37,343 nucleotides of DNA from UBA724 sp964008075 (lineage in GTDB: Bacteria > Bacteroidota > Bacteroidia > Flavobacteriales > Flavobacteriaceae). The notes below the pieces were generated by a model. It saw only the letters and a list, made by a program, of their open reading frames with translations, searched no databases and was not told the origin of the DNA. The stretch lies in assembly GCA_964008075.1 (NCBI GenBank), contig CAXGAP010000010.1, forward strand, positions 1 through 37,343, read 5' to 3'. This document shows positions 23,031 to 32,047 of this stretch, one piece after another. Every line of letters starts with the position of its first letter. The stretch's first letter is position 1. The translations under genes and the position numbers were made by a program.

Positions 23031-24254
23031 ATGCAACTGTTGTATTCTTTTGTGGTTCGGTTGGTTCGTGGGCTATTCACTTTTGTCCCTATTTCGGGTA
23101 AAACAAAACAGTTTGTTGAGGGAAGAAAACATATTTGGAACGACATCAAAAAAATTCCAAACAACCAATCAGTTGTCTGGATGCACTGTGCATCGCTTGG
23201 AGAGTATGAGCAGGGACTTCCGATTATAAAATCTCTGCAGGCAGAAGATCCTGACAGCTTTTATCTCGTCACATTTTTTTCTCCTTCTGGTTATCATGTT
23301 AAAAAAGCACATCAAGTTGCCGATCTAACGACATATTTGCCTTGGGATAATCGGTCGGACATAAGGCGATTTATAAATCACTTACAGCCAGCGAAAGTTC
23401 TTTTTATAAAATATGAGTTTTGGCCCAATTTACTCATAGAACTTCACAAACAACAAGTACCAACCTACCTCATTGCTGGGCTCTTTCAATCTAGTCAAGT
23501 ATTTTTTAAACCCTGGGGTGGATGGTTTCGTAGTCTCTTGAAAGGGTTTACTCATATTTTTGTGCAAGATGAAGAATCTCAACAGCTCCTACACAAGATT
23601 GGCATTACCCAAAACTCTGTTTCTGGAGATACTCGTTTTGATCGTGTGCTGCACCAAAAACAATACCTCTCCTTTATGAAAACATTTGTGGGGGATCGAA
23701 AATGTATCGTCGCTGGGAGTACTTGGTCGCAAGACATCGATATGTTGAAAGAGGCGATTGATCATACACCCAAAGGATGGTGCTGGCTTATTGCACCTCA
23801 CGAAATAAACAAACAACAGCTTTTGAAGTTGATGGAACAACTACCCTCCACTGCCAAGCAATACACGACTCTTGAGAAACACAACCCACCAGAAGCACCT
23901 GTTCTTGTCCTAGACACCATTGGCTTACTTTCATCATGCTATCAGTATGGTCACATCGCTTATGTGGGTGGTGCAATGGGTGGTTCTGGGTTGCACAACA
24001 TACTCGAACCCGCAGCAGCTGGACTTCCGATTATTATTGGAAAAAACTATCATCAATTTCCTGAAGCAGTTGATCTTATCAAAAAAGGTGGAGTGATTTC
24101 AATATCTACAAAAGCAGATGCAGCAAAACTTCTAAATAAACTCATGCAAAACCCATCTAAAAGACGGAAAAAAGGGACTGTAAATCTCGGCTATATTTTA
24201 TCAAAAGCAGGAGCAACAGAAAGGATAATTAAGTTACTCTCAGCAAACTCATAG
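23031..24254 (+). CDS. waaA: 3-deoxy-D-manno-octulosonic acid (Kdo) transferase
   Basis: A 407-aa GT-B glycosyltransferase that adds Kdo from CMP-Kdo to lipid A precursor at the inner membrane. The N-terminus LLYSFVVRLVRGLF is a membrane anchor, followed by FVEGRKHIW, WMHCASLGEYEQGLPI (catalytic Glu), KYEFWPN, CIVAGSTW, and the C-domain donor motif AYVGGAMGGSGLHNILEPAA. Length is normal. Start is ATG 23031; the frame extension to 23025 uses TTG inside the -7 box. It needs a mature Kdo pathway elsewhere in the genome. No clear terminator follows; 24255-24391 is A+T-rich and featureless to me. Confidence 0.94.
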   Translation: MQLLYSFVVRLVRGLFTFVPISGKTKQFVEGRKHIWNDIKKIPNNQSVVWMHCASLGEYEQGLPIIKSLQAEDPDSFYLVTFFSPSGYHVKKAHQVADLTTYLPWDNRSDIRRFINHLQPAKVLFIKYEFWPNLLIELHKQQVPTYLIAGLFQSSQVFFKPWGGWFRSLLKGFTHIFVQDEESQQLLHKIGITQNSVSGDTRFDRVLHQKQYLSFMKTFVGDRKCIVAGSTWSQDIDMLKEAIDHTPKGWCWLIAPHEINKQQLLKLMEQLPSTAKQYTTLEKHNPPEAPVLVLDTIGLLSSCYQYGHIAYVGGAMGGSGLHNILEPAAAGLPIIIGKNYHQFPEAVDLIKKGGVISISTKADAAKLLNKLMQNPSKRRKKGTVNLGYILSKAGATERIIKLLSANS

Positions 24255-24391
24255 GGCGTTAAATTAATTTTGAGCTCCCCTCTTTTTATTATCAACAATT
24301 ATACAAAATGAACATATTTAATATAAAATGTTTGCGTGTAGGGCTATTGCAGTTGAAAATTTGTACGTATGATTAACCTCAAATTTTAATT

Positions 24392-24864
24392 ATGAAGATT
24401 ATCAATCAAGATCTAGTGCTGGATGGCACCGATAAACAAATATTAGATCATCTCACTGAAAATGCACGTAAACCCATTTTATAAATCAGAAGAGACATTG
24501 GCGCCTCTGGTGCACCATTACAACAGCAATTTCGCAAAATTAAAGAGGTAGGTATCATCTCTGAAACTATATCAAAATCAATTTAGAGAAGTTATGTAAC
24601 ACAACCAAATCCTTTATTGGGATTTTTCAGGACAAATCCACCCATAATACCTAAGCTTAAGCGATGTTGGAATAAATACCAAAAGTCACCTCATTTTACT
24701 ATACAACTGGAAATTGGAGTTTGTTTATCCATCTGAACTACAAAGACAACAATCATTTGTCGAGTCTTTTGCATAGCAAAATTCAAAACATAACAGCAGT
24801 TTTACAAACAGAAACCTACATCTAACTCAAACAACAAATAAACCGTCAAATTCCAACTGATTAA
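24392..24864 (+). pseudogene. Decayed Lrp/AsnC-family transcriptional regulator
   Basis: Joining two frames rebuilds a near full-length Lrp-type protein. Frame 1 from ATG 24392 reads LDGTDKQILDHLTENARKPI, stop TAA at 24482, then DIGASGAPLQQQFRKIKEVG, the winged helix-turn-helix. The frame then shifts, and the other frame gives TTKSFIGIF, several stops, and the RAM ligand domain YTTGNWSLFIHLN, HLSSLLHSKIQNITAVLQTE, a stop, LKQQINRQIPTD and TAA at 24864. At least five in-frame stops and one frameshift rule out expression. Total span (473 bp) matches an intact gene of about 150 codons. Lrp proteins sense amino acids; this strain has lost this copy. Confidence 0.85.
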
Positions 24865-24870
24865 CTCTAA

Positions 24871-25587
24871 CTAACGACGCTGATTAACACGCAATGCCAA
24901 ATAAATTAGTGTTGCCAATGAGCCAATCGCTGCAACCACATAGGTTCGGGCTGCCCACTTGAGTGCGTCTTTGGAGGCGACAAGCTCTTGTTGACTAACC
25001 ATATTTTTTCGTCTGAGCCAAGCCAAAGCACGATTACTGGCATCATATTCTACAGGAAGTGTGATAAAACTAAATAATGTTCCTAAAGCAAACATGGCAA
25101 CACCTATACTGGCAATCGTGTAGTTTTGAGTGCCCCCAAACATACCTAGTCCAATAATAATGACCCACATGGACAGGTTGGAGGAAATACTCACCACTGG
25201 TACCAAAAGCGATCGCATTTTTAGCCATTCATAACCTTGGGCATGTTGCACAGCATGACCACATTCGTGTGCTGCGACTGCAGCAGCAGCAGCATTGCGC
25301 TCATTGTAAACACTCTCACTGAGGTTGACTGTTTTTTTCATGGGGTTGTAGTGGTCGGTCAAACTTCCTTTAACAGACACCACTTTAACATCTCTGATGC
25401 CATGATCGGAAAGCATTTTTTCAGCTATCTCTGCACCAGACATGCCATTGCGCAATTGCAGTTTTGAATAGGTTTTAAATTTTGATTTTAGTCGGCTGCT
25501 CACAAACATGCTGAGACCAGCAAAAATGAAGAAAAGTAAGTAATATTCTCCTCCGATACCATAATAATAGCCCATAATACTTTTCAT
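24871..25587 (-). CDS. YugP-type membrane zinc metallopeptidase
   Basis: A 238-aa protein of the neutral zinc metallopeptidase family PF04298. It has an N-terminal membrane helix (about 14-32), RLKSKFKTYSKLQLRNGMSGAE in the family core, and the zinc motif HECGH (107-111) in AAAVAAHECGHAVQH with a following LKMRSLLVPV stretch. Two or three more membrane helices follow, and PVEYDASNRA contributes the third ligand region. Physiological substrate is unknown. ATG 25587 or the next Met (codon 5, 25575) could be the start. It ends 6 bases from the Lrp pseudogene, on the opposite strand, and lies 76 bases downstream of the SemiSWEET gene. Confidence 0.9.
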   Translation of the reverse strand: MKSIMGYYYGIGGEYYLLFFIFAGLSMFVSSRLKSKFKTYSKLQLRNGMSGAEIAEKMLSDHGIRDVKVVSVKGSLTDHYNPMKKTVNLSESVYNERNAAAAAVAAHECGHAVQHAQGYEWLKMRSLLVPVVSISSNLSMWVIIIGLGMFGGTQNYTIASIGVAMFALGTLFSFITLPVEYDASNRALAWLRRKNMVSQQELVASKDALKWAARTYVVAAIGSLATLIYLALRVNQRR

Positions 25588-25663
25588 TCACATACTACAA
25601 AAATTCTGCCAAATTAAGCCAGGCTGTCAGAACGACATTAGGTATTTCAATTGTAATCAATAC

Positions 25664-25924
25664 TTACTCTTTGTTTTTAAAAATATATACCAAAATTGTA
25701 AAGACTAAAAAACCTGTTACGATGTTGGCAAGAATAATCGACAAACTGTTGATTCTCGACCCATAAACAAACCAAAGGCATATGCCAATAAACATTATAA
25801 TATACATTCGCATTGACAAATCCTTTGTCTGTTTGGTCTTCCAAACCTTAATGACCTGAGGTAAGAAGGCAAAAGTGGTACAAACAGCTGCTATGAATCC
25901 TATAAGTTCGTTTTGATCAATCAT
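25664..25924 (-). CDS. SemiSWEET-type sugar transporter (MtN3/PQ-loop)
   Basis: An 86-aa three-helix membrane protein. The first helix carries the proline-glutamine motif, FAFLPQVIKVWKTKQTKDLS (P22, Q23), and helices at about 40-55 and 62-81 follow, with a conserved WFVYG. SemiSWEETs work as dimers that let sugars such as sucrose or glucose equilibrate across the inner membrane. Its ATG overlaps the leuS stop by 4 bases, so translation is coupled to leuS, an unusual partner that probably reflects packing more than function. Confidence 0.9.
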   Translation of the reverse strand: MIDQNELIGFIAAVCTTFAFLPQVIKVWKTKQTKDLSMRMYIIMFIGICLWFVYGSRINSLSIILANIVTGFLVFTILVYIFKNKE

Positions 25925-28737
25925 CCAATAACAATATTCACGATTTTCTTTGGTACAACAATCACTTTTTTGATGGTTTTCCCATCAATATATTGTGCTG
26001 TACGCTCGTCGGCAAGTGCAGCTTTTTCAATGTCATCATTTGATGCCTCTGCATCGAGGTCAATTGTAAAGCGCATTTTGCCATTAAAACTAATCGGGTA
26101 GGTAATTTGTGTGTCTTTCAAATGTGAAGCATCTGCGAGAGGGTATGGCTGGTCAAACAATGATTTTTTGTGGCCTAGTTTTTCCCATAATTCTTCACTA
26201 ATATGTGGTGCAAATGGAGCGAGTAACAATGTCAGAGGCTGCAAGATGTCCCTGTGGTTGCACTTGGCAGAAGTGAGTTCATTTACACAAATCATAAAGG
26301 CACTCACTGCTGTGTTGAGTGATAACTGTTCGATGTCATTCGTTACTTTTTCGATTGTTGCATGAAGTGATTTCAACATGGTAGATGATGGCTGCTCATC
26401 AGAAACGATAAACTGCTGATCGTTGTGAAACAGTCTCCAAAATTTGTTCAAAAACCCTGACACTCCAGAAATACCAGCTGTGTTCCAAGGTTTGGCTTGT
26501 TCGATTGGACCTAGAAAGAGTTCATACATCCGAAGGGTATCTGCCCCATACTGATCGCATATATCATCTGGGTTGACAACATTGTACTTGGATTTTGACA
26601 TTTTTTCGATTTCCCTTTTGGCAATCAATTGCCCTTCTTCCAATTCAAATGTTGCCTCTGCAAACTCAGGACGCCACTCATGGAGTCGATCGTGTGCAAC
26701 CACATTGTTGGTATCAACGAAAGTTATATCAACGTGAATGGGCTCTACAGTCTGCCCTTTAATCAATCCAGCAGACAGGTAGGTTTGCGTCCCCGCCTTT
26801 CGAAATATAAAAGCACTCTCGCCCAAAATCATCCCTTGATTGATCAGTTTTTGGGCGTATTCATCCATTGGTACATAACCCAAATCAAAAAGAACTTTTT
26901 GCCAAAAGCGTGAATACAGTAAATGTCCTGTTGCATGTTCGCTTCCACCCACATACAAATCAACCTGACCCCAATAATCGAGTTTGTCTCTGTCGGCAAA
27001 GACTTTTTGGTTGTTTGCATCTGTGTAGCGATTGAAATACCACGAGCTCCCTGCCCATCCAGGCATGGTATTGAGCTCTAAAGGAAAGACCTTTTTATCA
27101 TCAATCAGACGAACAGGAGCAACTTTCTCTTTGGTTTCATCCCAAGCCCAATCAACTGCATTCCCAAGTGGGGGTGCACCTGTTGGTGTGGGTAGATATT
27201 TTTCAACATCTGGGAGGGCAAGCGGCAAACAATGTTCTGGAATCAAATGTGGAATACCTTTTTTAAAGTAAATCGGTATTGGCTCACCCCAATAACGCTG
27301 GCGACTAAAAACAGCATTCCTCAAACGATATTGGATTTTAGCAGTGCCAGAGCCTATCTTTTCCAGGTGTTTGATTGCTGCTTGGGTAGCCTCTGAAACA
27401 TTGAGTCCATTTAGAAAATGAGAGTTTGCAATGCGTGTTTGGACTTTTTCAGTATAAGCAGCATCAGAGATTTCTACTCCCTCAAATATGTTTGTAATGG
27501 GGATGTCGAAATACTTGGCAAATTCAAAGTCTCGCTGATCTCCACACGGCACCGCCATGACAGCACCAGTACCATAGCCAACAAGAACATAGTCTCCAAT
27601 CCAAATGGGTACCTTTTTTCCACTTAAGGGGTGAATGGCATAGCTCCCTGTAAAAACTCCTGTGATGTTCTTGACATCCGAAATTCGATCTCTTTCCGAT
27701 CGATTGGCACTTTGTTTCACATAGCGATCGACTTCAGCTTTGTGATCAGAAGTGGTGATGCGATCTACCAAATCGTGTTCGGGTGCTAAAGTCATAAAGG
27801 TTACCCCATATAAGGTGTCGGGACGTGTGGTAAAGACTTCAATTTCAGCATCGTGATTGTCGACTTTAAAACGAACAGTTGCACCAACAGAACGCCCAAT
27901 CCAGTTGCGTTGCATTTCCTTAAGTGGCTCGGGCCAGTCAATGGTGTCTAAACCATTGAGTAATCGTTCGGCGTAGGATGATATTCTCATCATCCATTGT
28001 TTCATTTTTTTTTGTTCGACTGGATAGCCTCCTCGTTCAGATACACCATTGACAACCTCATCATTGGCAAGTACTGTCCCCAGCTGTGGACACCAATTGA
28101 CTTCAGATTCTGCCAAATAGGTCATTCGATAATGCAGTAGATAGGTTTGTTGTTCGTCTTCAGACAAGGATGACCATTGATCAGCAGTGATTGAGGTGGT
28201 GTTTTCGTCACAATGCGCTGAAAGTTGCTCAGTGCCATGCGCAGCGAGGTGATCGATGAGTTCTCCAATGGGTCTGGCTTGATCTGTTTTGGCATCATAC
28301 CAGGCATTAAAAAGCTGCATAAAAATCCACTGTGTCCAGCGATAATAAGAAGAGTCTGAGGTGCGAAACTCCCGACCCCAGTCAAAAGAAAACCCCAATC
28401 GATCGAGCTGTTCTCTATAGCGATTGATATTTGTTTCGGTCGTCTTTGCAGGGTGCTGACCAGTTTGGATCGCATACTGTTCGGCTGGTAGCCCAAAAGA
28501 ATCATAGCCTTGGGGGTGTAAGACATTATAACCTTTGTGTCTTTTGTAACGAGCAACAACATCGCTGGCAATATATCCCAAAGGGTGACCAACGTGAAGC
28601 CCTGCCCCTGATGGATAAGGAAACATATCCATCACATAGTACTTTGGTTTATCGGATGGAAACTTTGCAGAAAAGGTGTGGTTGGATGCCCAAAAGGATT
28701 GCCACTTTTTTTCAATCGATTGAAATGGATATGCCAT
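25921..28737 (-). CDS. leuS: Leucyl-tRNA synthetase
   Basis: A 938-aa class I aminoacyl-tRNA synthetase. Start ATG 28737 gives MAYPFQSIEKKWQSFW; the frame to 28809 adds a spurious 24 residues. The HIGH motif is HVGH (48-51) in FPYPSGAGLHVGHPLGY; the CP1 editing domain contains FTTRPDTLYGVTFM and GAVMAVPCGDQRD, and the KMSKS motif is present in EKMSKSKYNVVNPDD. A C-terminal anticodon-binding domain and small terminal domain complete it. Length is typical of Bacteroidota. No T-box or leader peptide is seen upstream. SemiSWEET follows with a 4-base overlap; ftsX is divergent. Confidence 0.97.
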   Translation of the reverse strand: MAYPFQSIEKKWQSFWASNHTFSAKFPSDKPKYYVMDMFPYPSGAGLHVGHPLGYIASDVVARYKRHKGYNVLHPQGYDSFGLPAEQYAIQTGQHPAKTTETNINRYREQLDRLGFSFDWGREFRTSDSSYYRWTQWIFMQLFNAWYDAKTDQARPIGELIDHLAAHGTEQLSAHCDENTTSITADQWSSLSEDEQQTYLLHYRMTYLAESEVNWCPQLGTVLANDEVVNGVSERGGYPVEQKKMKQWMMRISSYAERLLNGLDTIDWPEPLKEMQRNWIGRSVGATVRFKVDNHDAEIEVFTTRPDTLYGVTFMTLAPEHDLVDRITTSDHKAEVDRYVKQSANRSERDRISDVKNITGVFTGSYAIHPLSGKKVPIWIGDYVLVGYGTGAVMAVPCGDQRDFEFAKYFDIPITNIFEGVEISDAAYTEKVQTRIANSHFLNGLNVSEATQAAIKHLEKIGSGTAKIQYRLRNAVFSRQRYWGEPIPIYFKKGIPHLIPEHCLPLALPDVEKYLPTPTGAPPLGNAVDWAWDETKEKVAPVRLIDDKKVFPLELNTMPGWAGSSWYFNRYTDANNQKVFADRDKLDYWGQVDLYVGGSEHATGHLLYSRFWQKVLFDLGYVPMDEYAQKLINQGMILGESAFIFRKAGTQTYLSAGLIKGQTVEPIHVDITFVDTNNVVAHDRLHEWRPEFAEATFELEEGQLIAKREIEKMSKSKYNVVNPDDICDQYGADTLRMYELFLGPIEQAKPWNTAGISGVSGFLNKFWRLFHNDQQFIVSDEQPSSTMLKSLHATIEKVTNDIEQLSLNTAVSAFMICVNELTSAKCNHRDILQPLTLLLAPFAPHISEELWEKLGHKKSLFDQPYPLADASHLKDTQITYPISFNGKMRFTIDLDAEASNDDIEKAALADERTAQYIDGKTIKKVIVVPKKIVNIVIG

Positions 28738-28754
28738 TGTCTGGTGTTGTGAGG

Positions 28755-28762
28755 CAAAAATA
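28755..28762 (-). promoter_or_regulatory. Possible -7 box of leuS
   Basis: Minus-strand TATTTTTG, 17 bases before the ATG, and an overlapping second candidate TAATTTTG at 28771-28764. A TTTG at 28790-28787 is 24 and 15 bases away respectively, so neither spacing is ideal. Confidence 0.38.
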
Positions 28763-28833
28763 CCAAAATTATAAGACGAAAACGCACAAACGATTATTCG
28801 ACTATCCATACGTTTTTGTAATTTTAAGCCCTA

Positions 28834-29709
28834 ATGTCAAAACAACCACATCAATATCAAAAAAGACGTGCCGTTCGTTCCTATTTTGGCATTGTTTTTA
28901 GCGTGAGTTTGATTTTGTTTGTCGTTGGCGTTTTGAGCCTACTTTTACTCAATGCTCGACAGGTGTCTCAGCATGTAAAAGAACAAATTGTTCTGACGAT
29001 ATTTATCAATGATAATGCCAAAGAAGTAGAGGTAAGCCAGTTGGAAACAATGCTCACGCTTGCTCCATTTAGCAGGTCGGTTGTGTATATTTCAAAGGAA
29101 CAAGCAGCCACAGAACACAGCGCAGATATCGGGGAAGATTTTATGGACTTTCTGGGATACAACCCTCTCAAAGATGCCATCGATCTGCGACTCAAAGGCG
29201 ACTATGTCACTACCCATAGAGTCGATAGCATCAGTGCTTTTTTAGCTGAAAAAACATTTGTGAGTGATATTGTTTACGATCGACCACTTGTCAACTTGCT
29301 CAATGAAAACATCGAAAAAGCACGCTTACTTCTGTTGGGGTGTTGTTTGTTTTTTTTGGTACTCTCCATTATTCTCATTCACAACTCCATTCGCTTATCG
29401 ATTTATTCCAAACGAATGATTATTAAAACAATGCAGCTCGTTGGTGCTCGAAAACGTTTTATCAGAGGACCTTTTATTCGAACCTATTTGATGTTGGGTA
29501 TCATCAGCGCCTTCATTGCTTGTATGGGCGTTTGGGGACTCGTACTCAACTTGCAAACCTACCTTCCTGGTATTGATATGTTAATGGATCAACAAACATT
29601 ACTCATGAGTTTTTCGGGCGTATTTTTATTGTCCATGTTCATCAGTTCGATTAGTGCTCGTTTGGCAACACAACGCTATTTAAATCTAAAAACCCAATCT
29701 TTGTATTGA
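28834..29709 (+). CDS. ftsX: Cell division protein FtsX
   Basis: A 291-aa membrane protein of the FtsEX complex, which regulates peptidoglycan hydrolases at the division site. It has a short cytoplasmic N-terminus, one helix (about 20-42), a periplasmic domain (about 45-160) and a cluster of three helices in the C-terminal half, with the FtsX-type KRMIIKTMQLVGARKRFIRGPF loop. No ftsE lies adjacent in the window, as usual in this phylum. Its stop overlaps the next gene (TGATG). The DUF3098 gene and uppP follow, a normal Bacteroidota order. Confidence 0.92.
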   Translation: MSKQPHQYQKRRAVRSYFGIVFSVSLILFVVGVLSLLLLNARQVSQHVKEQIVLTIFINDNAKEVEVSQLETMLTLAPFSRSVVYISKEQAATEHSADIGEDFMDFLGYNPLKDAIDLRLKGDYVTTHRVDSISAFLAEKTFVSDIVYDRPLVNLLNENIEKARLLLLGCCLFFLVLSIILIHNSIRLSIYSKRMIIKTMQLVGARKRFIRGPFIRTYLMLGIISAFIACMGVWGLVLNLQTYLPGIDMLMDQQTLLMSFSGVFLLSMFISSISARLATQRYLNLKTQSLY

Positions 29710-29954
29710 TGAAAAACAAAAAAGAATTTATTTTTTCGAAAAAAAACTACAGACTCATGCTCATTGGCTTAGGTGTTATTGCTTTAGGATTTATTCTAAT
29801 GGTCGGAGGTGGTAGTAAAGACCCTGATGTGTTCAATCCTGACCTCTTTAATTTTAGGCGTATTCGACTTGCCCCTGCCCTTGTCCTCATTGGTTTTGGC
29901 ATCGAAATCGCTGCGATTTTGCGTTCTTTTAAAAACACAAAAAAGTCCTCTTAA
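29709..29954 (+). CDS. DUF3098 membrane protein
   Basis: An 81-aa protein with basic N-terminus and two hydrophobic helices: LMLIGLGVIALGFILMVGG and APALVLIGFGIEIAAI, around the conserved loop GSKDPDVFNPDLFNFRRIRL. This matches the small Bacteroidota family DUF3098, found between ftsX and uppP. Function unknown. The start is ATG 29709, overlapping the ftsX stop; a TTG at 29706 is also in frame. uppP begins 2 bases after its stop. Confidence 0.85.
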   Translation: MKNKKEFIFSKKNYRLMLIGLGVIALGFILMVGGGSKDPDVFNPDLFNFRRIRLAPALVLIGFGIEIAAILRSFKNTKKSS

Positions 29955-29956
29955 GC

Positions 29957-30748
29957 ATGTCTGTAATCGAAGCCATAATCTTAGGTATTATTCAAGGATT
30001 TACAGAGTTTTTACCTGTCTCGTCAAGTGGTCATTTAGAGCTGGTACAAGCCCTGTTTGGAAATCATAACAAGACGGAGGAAAACTTGATTTTCACTATC
30101 GTTGTCCATGGCGCAACAGCACTTGCAACGCTAGTTGTTTTTCGTTTCGATGTCTTGGAAATCATTCACGATTTGTTTCGATTTTCAAACAATAAATCGA
30201 CTCAGTTCAGTCTTCAAATCATACTATCAATGATCCCAGCTGCCTTGGTTGGGTTTTTTTTTGAAGAGGCAATTGGAAGTTATTTTTTTGGAAATATCCT
30301 CCTTGTAGGACTGATGCTATGGGTGACTGCAGCACTTCTTTATATCGCTGATAAACCCTCAGAAAATCTGAAAGAAATATCCTTTTCCAAAGCTTGGTGG
30401 ATTGGGGTTGCACAGGCCTTTGCTATTCTTCCTGGTATTTCGAGAAGTGGTGCGACCATTGCCACGAGTTTGCTCTTAGGCGTTGCCAGAGACAAAGCTG
30501 CTCGGTTTTCATTCCTGATGGTTGTTCCACTTATTTTAGGGAGCATGACGAAAAAAGTTTTAGATGGTGGACTTGCGCAAGAAAGTCTCTTTCTAAGCCC
30601 AGTGATTGCTGGGTTTATTGCTGCCTTTGTCAGTGGGTATCTAGCTTGTCAGTGGATGATCGCGCTAGTCAAACGATCTAAGTTGCGCTATTTTGCCTAC
30701 TACTGCGCAGCTGCTGGAACCATTGCAATTGTGACTTCTCTACTGTGA
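29957..30748 (+). CDS. uppP: Undecaprenyl-diphosphatase
   Basis: A 263-aa polytopic membrane enzyme that dephosphorylates undecaprenyl diphosphate so the lipid carrier can be reused in cell-wall synthesis; loss or excess affects bacitracin sensitivity. Seen are the conserved FTEFLPVSSSGHLELV near the N-terminus (catalytic Glu and Ser region), and LPGISRSGATIATSLLLG in the second repeat, which supply the PGxSRSGATI motif. Length and hydrophobicity are normal. Its stop overlaps the truB ATG (TGATG). Confidence 0.95.
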   Translation: MSVIEAIILGIIQGFTEFLPVSSSGHLELVQALFGNHNKTEENLIFTIVVHGATALATLVVFRFDVLEIIHDLFRFSNNKSTQFSLQIILSMIPAALVGFFFEEAIGSYFFGNILLVGLMLWVTAALLYIADKPSENLKEISFSKAWWIGVAQAFAILPGISRSGATIATSLLLGVARDKAARFSFLMVVPLILGSMTKKVLDGGLAQESLFLSPVIAGFIAAFVSGYLACQWMIALVKRSKLRYFAYYCAAAGTIAIVTSLL

Positions 30749-31446
30749 TGTATCAACTAGATGATTTTCAAAGTGGACAAATCCTCCTTGTCAACAAACC
30801 CTTGGAATGGACATCCTTTCAGGTGGTAAACAAAATCCATTGGCTTCTGCGAAAACGTTTTGATATTAAAAAAATAAAAGTGGGGCATGCAGGCACTTTA
30901 GATCCTTTGGCGACAGGGCTTTTACTTGTTTGCACAGGAAAAAAAACCAAGCAAATTCAAGACCTAATAGCGACTGATAAGACCTATACCGGCACGATTT
31001 GTCTTGGCGCAATCACTCCCTCCTATGACCTCGAGACAGAAGTCGTTCCTCAGTCTGACCCTACAAAGTTGACTGAAGATGACATCAAGCATGCCACAAG
31101 GCGATTTGCTGGAAACATCCTACAAAAACCACCCCTATTTTCTGCGATCAAACGCAAGGGTAAACGCCTCTACGAACACGCAAGAGCAGGCGAACAAGTT
31201 GAAATCAAAAGCCGGGAGGTGATTGTTTATGACTTTGAAATCACCAACATTAATCTTCCGAATGTAGCCTTTCGAATTCGTTGTGGCAAAGGCACATATA
31301 TCCGATCGATTGCACATGACTTTGGGCAAGCTCTTGGTATTGGTGGCTATCTCAAAAGCTTATGTCGAACAGCGATAGGTGATCACAAACTTTCCGATTC
31401 GATTACGATAGAAACATTTGAAAAAAACCTCTATGCCTCATCATGA
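30748..31446 (+). CDS. truB: tRNA pseudouridine(55) synthase
   Basis: A 232-aa TruB that converts U55 of tRNA to pseudouridine. It begins with LLVNKPLEWTSFQVVNKI, carries the catalytic Asp (about residue 52) in VGHAGTLDPLATGLL, and contains KTYTGTICLGAITPSYDLET, PPLFSAIKRKGKRLYEHARAG and RCGKGTYIRSIAHDFGQ. It lacks the C-terminal PUA domain found in E. coli TruB, typical of shorter forms. I chose ATG 30748 (overlap TGATG with uppP); a GTG at 30745 is possible. The tag gene overlaps its last 14 bases. Confidence 0.95.
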   Translation: MYQLDDFQSGQILLVNKPLEWTSFQVVNKIHWLLRKRFDIKKIKVGHAGTLDPLATGLLLVCTGKKTKQIQDLIATDKTYTGTICLGAITPSYDLETEVVPQSDPTKLTEDDIKHATRRFAGNILQKPPLFSAIKRKGKRLYEHARAGEQVEIKSREVIVYDFEITNINLPNVAFRIRCGKGTYIRSIAHDFGQALGIGGYLKSLCRTAIGDHKLSDSITIETFEKNLYASS

Positions 31447-32047
31447 AAAAAATCGTTGCCCTTGGTGTGAAGCCCAGCCTGAATACAAAATCTATCACGA
31501 TACCGAATGGGGAGTGCCCATTTATGATGATGAGAAGCTTTTTGAAACTCTCCTTCTTGAGACTTTTCAAGCAGGCCTTAACTGGTTAGCAGTACTTCGT
31601 AAAAGGGATAATTTTCGCAAGGCCTTCGACAACTATGATGCCAAAAAGATCGCACGCTATGACGAGAAGAAAATAGATGCATTGTGTAGCGATCGTGGAA
31701 TTATTCGCAACCGACTTAAAATCAAAGCTGCAATAAATAACGCACAAATGTTTATAAACATACAGCAATCAAAGCTTTCTTTTGGTGAGTTTTTATGGTC
31801 GTTTGTCGATCATCAACCCATTCAAAACACATACCAGTCAATCGATCAGATACCCACAACAACAGCATTTTCGGATCAGATGAGTTTATCTCTCAAAAGA
31901 CATGGATTTAAGTTTGTTGGAAGCACGATTGTCTATGCACATATGCAGGCAACAGGGATGGTAAACGACCACTTGGTCAGCTGTTTTAGGTATGAAGAGG
32001 TAAAGGAATTAGGACAAATAAGTCAAGAATTCCGATCTGGGAATTGA
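31433..32047 (+). CDS. tag: DNA-3-methyladenine glycosylase I
   Basis: A 204-aa Tag that removes 3-methyladenine from alkylated DNA. Start ATG 31433 gives MPHHEKNRCPWC; an in-frame TTG at 31418 lies deeper in truB. The zinc ligands are visible: Cys in CPWCEAQ, His in YHDTEWGVP, then His and Cys in MVNDHLVSCF. The substrate/catalytic Glu is in DTEWGVP-FETLLLETFQAGLNW. E. coli Tag has 187 aa; the extra C-terminal tail (about 15 residues after the Cys ligand region) runs into the converging aat gene, giving a 39-bp antisense overlap. Confidence 0.95.
   Translation: MPHHEKNRCPWCEAQPEYKIYHDTEWGVPIYDDEKLFETLLLETFQAGLNWLAVLRKRDNFRKAFDNYDAKKIARYDEKKIDALCSDRGIIRNRLKIKAAINNAQMFINIQQSKLSFGEFLWSFVDHQPIQNTYQSIDQIPTTTAFSDQMSLSLKRHGFKFVGSTIVYAHMQATGMVNDHLVSCFRYEEVKELGQISQEFRSGN

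Noticed and set aside
28431..28901. 156-codon plus-strand frame reaching ftsX
   Set aside because: Lies opposite the leuS 5' end, crosses its promoter, and has no protein-like pattern.
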